This document shows positions 6,437 through 7,333 of a stretch of DNA of 7,333 nucleotides, piece after piece (within the stretch, counting starts at the first letter, position 1; each line of letters starts with the position of its first letter). The notes beneath the pieces were generated by a model. The model searched no databases. It was not told the origin of the DNA and saw nothing but the letters and a program-made list of their open reading frames with translations. The DNA lies in the NCBI GenBank assembly GCA_902500695.1, contig CABVRQ010000006.1:1-7333 (forward strand), in the 5' to 3' direction. Position numbers and translations under genes: made by a program. Source of the stretch: an uncultured Nitrospira sp. (GTDB taxonomy: Bacteria > Nitrospirota > Nitrospiria > Nitrospirales > UBA8639).

Positions 6437-7204
6437 TCATTTTTTTTGCATTTCCCACAATTTAGCGTATTTTACAAAGGTGTAATAGGCATACAACATG
6501 GATAAAATCAGCCCTGGCTTCCGGTCCAGTATCCCTCCCCGCAACACATACATTTTCAGAAAGGTAAATAAGGGACGAAGCACCAATTGATGGGCGCGGA
6601 AAGTCCGGCCTTCCCGATGCATGTCCTCAGCCCGCAAGCTGGAATATCGATCCATTTTGCGAAAATAATGGTCGATATCCCGAAAGGGAATCTGTTCAAG
6701 ACTGGCTTGAAGATACCCGAGTTTCCCCTTCAGCTCATATCCCTCATGGACCAACTCCTCCCGATATTGCATGTGTCCCTTATGAAAAAACTGGGGTTGC
6801 CGGTAATCAGGGTGCCATCCACAATGTTTGATCCACCGACCCAGGAAAAAATTTCTTCTGGGTACTTTATACGCCTCTGCTGAAGGCCCTTCCAGGAGCA
6901 ATCGTTCAATTTCTTTCTGGACCGTTGGTGTCACCCGTTCATCCGTATCCAGACTGAAAACCCAATCATGTGTGGCATGGGTGAGGGCCTGATTCCGAAG
7001 CACGCCAAACCCCTGGAAGGGATAGTGAAAAATCTTGGATGTAAATTCACGGCAGATATCAGTCGTCCCATCCGTGCTATGAGAATCGATTACCACTAGT
7101 TCATCCACCCAATAAAGACTTTCTAAACATTTACGCATATTCGGTGCGTCATTATACGCAATGACCACCGCTGAAACTTTTTCTCTCGTGCGTGGTTCCG
7201 TCAT
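6437..7204 (-). CDS. WaaE/KdtX-like family 2 glycosyltransferase (copy 1)
   Basis: A 255-residue GT-A fold transferase that would move a sugar from a nucleotide sugar to a lipid-linked glycan or LPS core at the inner face of the membrane. The first strand holds VSAVVIAYND (10-19), then VDELVVIDSHSTDGT (33-47). The metal-binding DXD triad is D86-T87-D88 inside SLDTDERV. An acidic REELVHEGY stretch (148-156) sits where WaaE-type enzymes have their VHE motif. The C-terminal YTFVKYAKLWEM (241-252) is the usual end of this subfamily. The length is normal for WaaE/KdtX proteins. The start is an ATG. A perfect AGGAGGT lies 16 bases upstream, further than usual, and no better in-frame start exists. 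The gene is paralogous to the GT2 gene at 4355-3513. The family call is firm; donor sugar and acceptor cannot be read from sequence. Confidence 0.93.
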   Translation of the reverse strand: MTEPRTREKVSAVVIAYNDAPNMRKCLESLYWVDELVVIDSHSTDGTTDICREFTSKIFHYPFQGFGVLRNQALTHATHDWVFSLDTDERVTPTVQKEIERLLLEGPSAEAYKVPRRNFFLGRWIKHCGWHPDYRQPQFFHKGHMQYREELVHEGYELKGKLGYLQASLEQIPFRDIDHYFRKMDRYSSLRAEDMHREGRTFRAHQLVLRPLFTFLKMYVLRGGILDRKPGLILSMLYAYYTFVKYAKLWEMQKK

Positions 7205-7234
7205 ACGGCTTACTTCTTCGACCTCCTCACAGAC

Positions 7235-7333
7235 TTACGGTTTCGCCGAGGAATGGGTTGTCGGCACGCGATCGTCCCTCCGACGTGGGAACCTCCCGAC
7301 GATCACTTTGACCTCACGAAGGAGAGACTCGAG
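7235..7333 (-). CDS. C-terminal end of an unidentified gene (partial, runs off right edge)
   Basis: This minus-strand frame is open from the window edge to a TAA at 7237-7235 and gives 32 residues, starting LESLLREVKVIVGRFPRRRD and ending SSAKP. The stop lies 30 bases before the ATG of the GT2 gene at 7204, the spacing expected of an upstream gene in the same operon. The tail is basic and hydrophilic with no motif I can assign, so no function is given. Frame and spacing are seen directly; that it is a real gene is inferred. An open frame of 33 codons at an edge can also arise by chance. Confidence 0.45.
   Translation of the reverse strand, partial: LESLLREVKVIVGRFPRRRDDRVPTTHSSAKP

Noticed and set aside
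6433..6440. ATGATCAT palindrome at the GT2 stop codon
   Set aside because: An 8-base palindrome is expected by chance and has no second copy nearby to suggest an operator.

Overview
The window is a single-strand gene cluster. Every supported gene is on the minus strand, so transcription runs from the right edge (7333) to the left edge (1). It looks like the middle of a glycan-assembly operon: eight complete genes and a plausible partial gene at each end, with junctions from a 4-base overlap to gaps of about 86 bases. Glycosyltransferases of families GT2, GT4 and GT9 dominate. The GT9 protein is a heptosyltransferase-type enzyme and both GT2 proteins are WaaE/KdtX-like, which points to a Gram-negative bacterium building a lipopolysaccharide core, O-chain or similar envelope glycan. 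Roughly balanced base composition and the mix of genes would fit an environmental lineage such as Nitrospirota. That is only an impression; nothing in the window fixes the taxon.

In transcription order: the last 32 codons of an unidentified gene (7333-7235); a WaaE-like GT2 (7204-6437); a GT4 transferase (best start 6351, end 5227); a NodB-fold polysaccharide deacetylase without signal peptide (5168-4398); a second WaaE-like GT2 paralogous to the first (4355-3513); a second GT4 transferase (best start 3432, end 2329); a 110-residue membrane protein (2315-1983); a 243-residue multi-pass membrane protein overlapping it by 4 bases (1986-1255); a GT9 heptosyltransferase-like protein (1168-170, GTG start); and perhaps the first codons of a proline-rich protein leaving the left edge (83 or 53 to 1).

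A sensible working model is that the five transferases add sugars in turn to a lipid-linked or lipid A-core acceptor at the cytoplasmic face of the inner membrane, and that the deacetylase trims an N-acetyl or N-formyl group from one of them before export. The two membrane proteins match no function I recognise. They are the most novel part of the window and could be a handling, modification or export accessory for the glycan. There are no RNA genes, CRISPR arrays, insertion sequences or phage genes, and no convincing promoter or strong intrinsic terminator inside the window, as expected for the interior of one long transcription unit.
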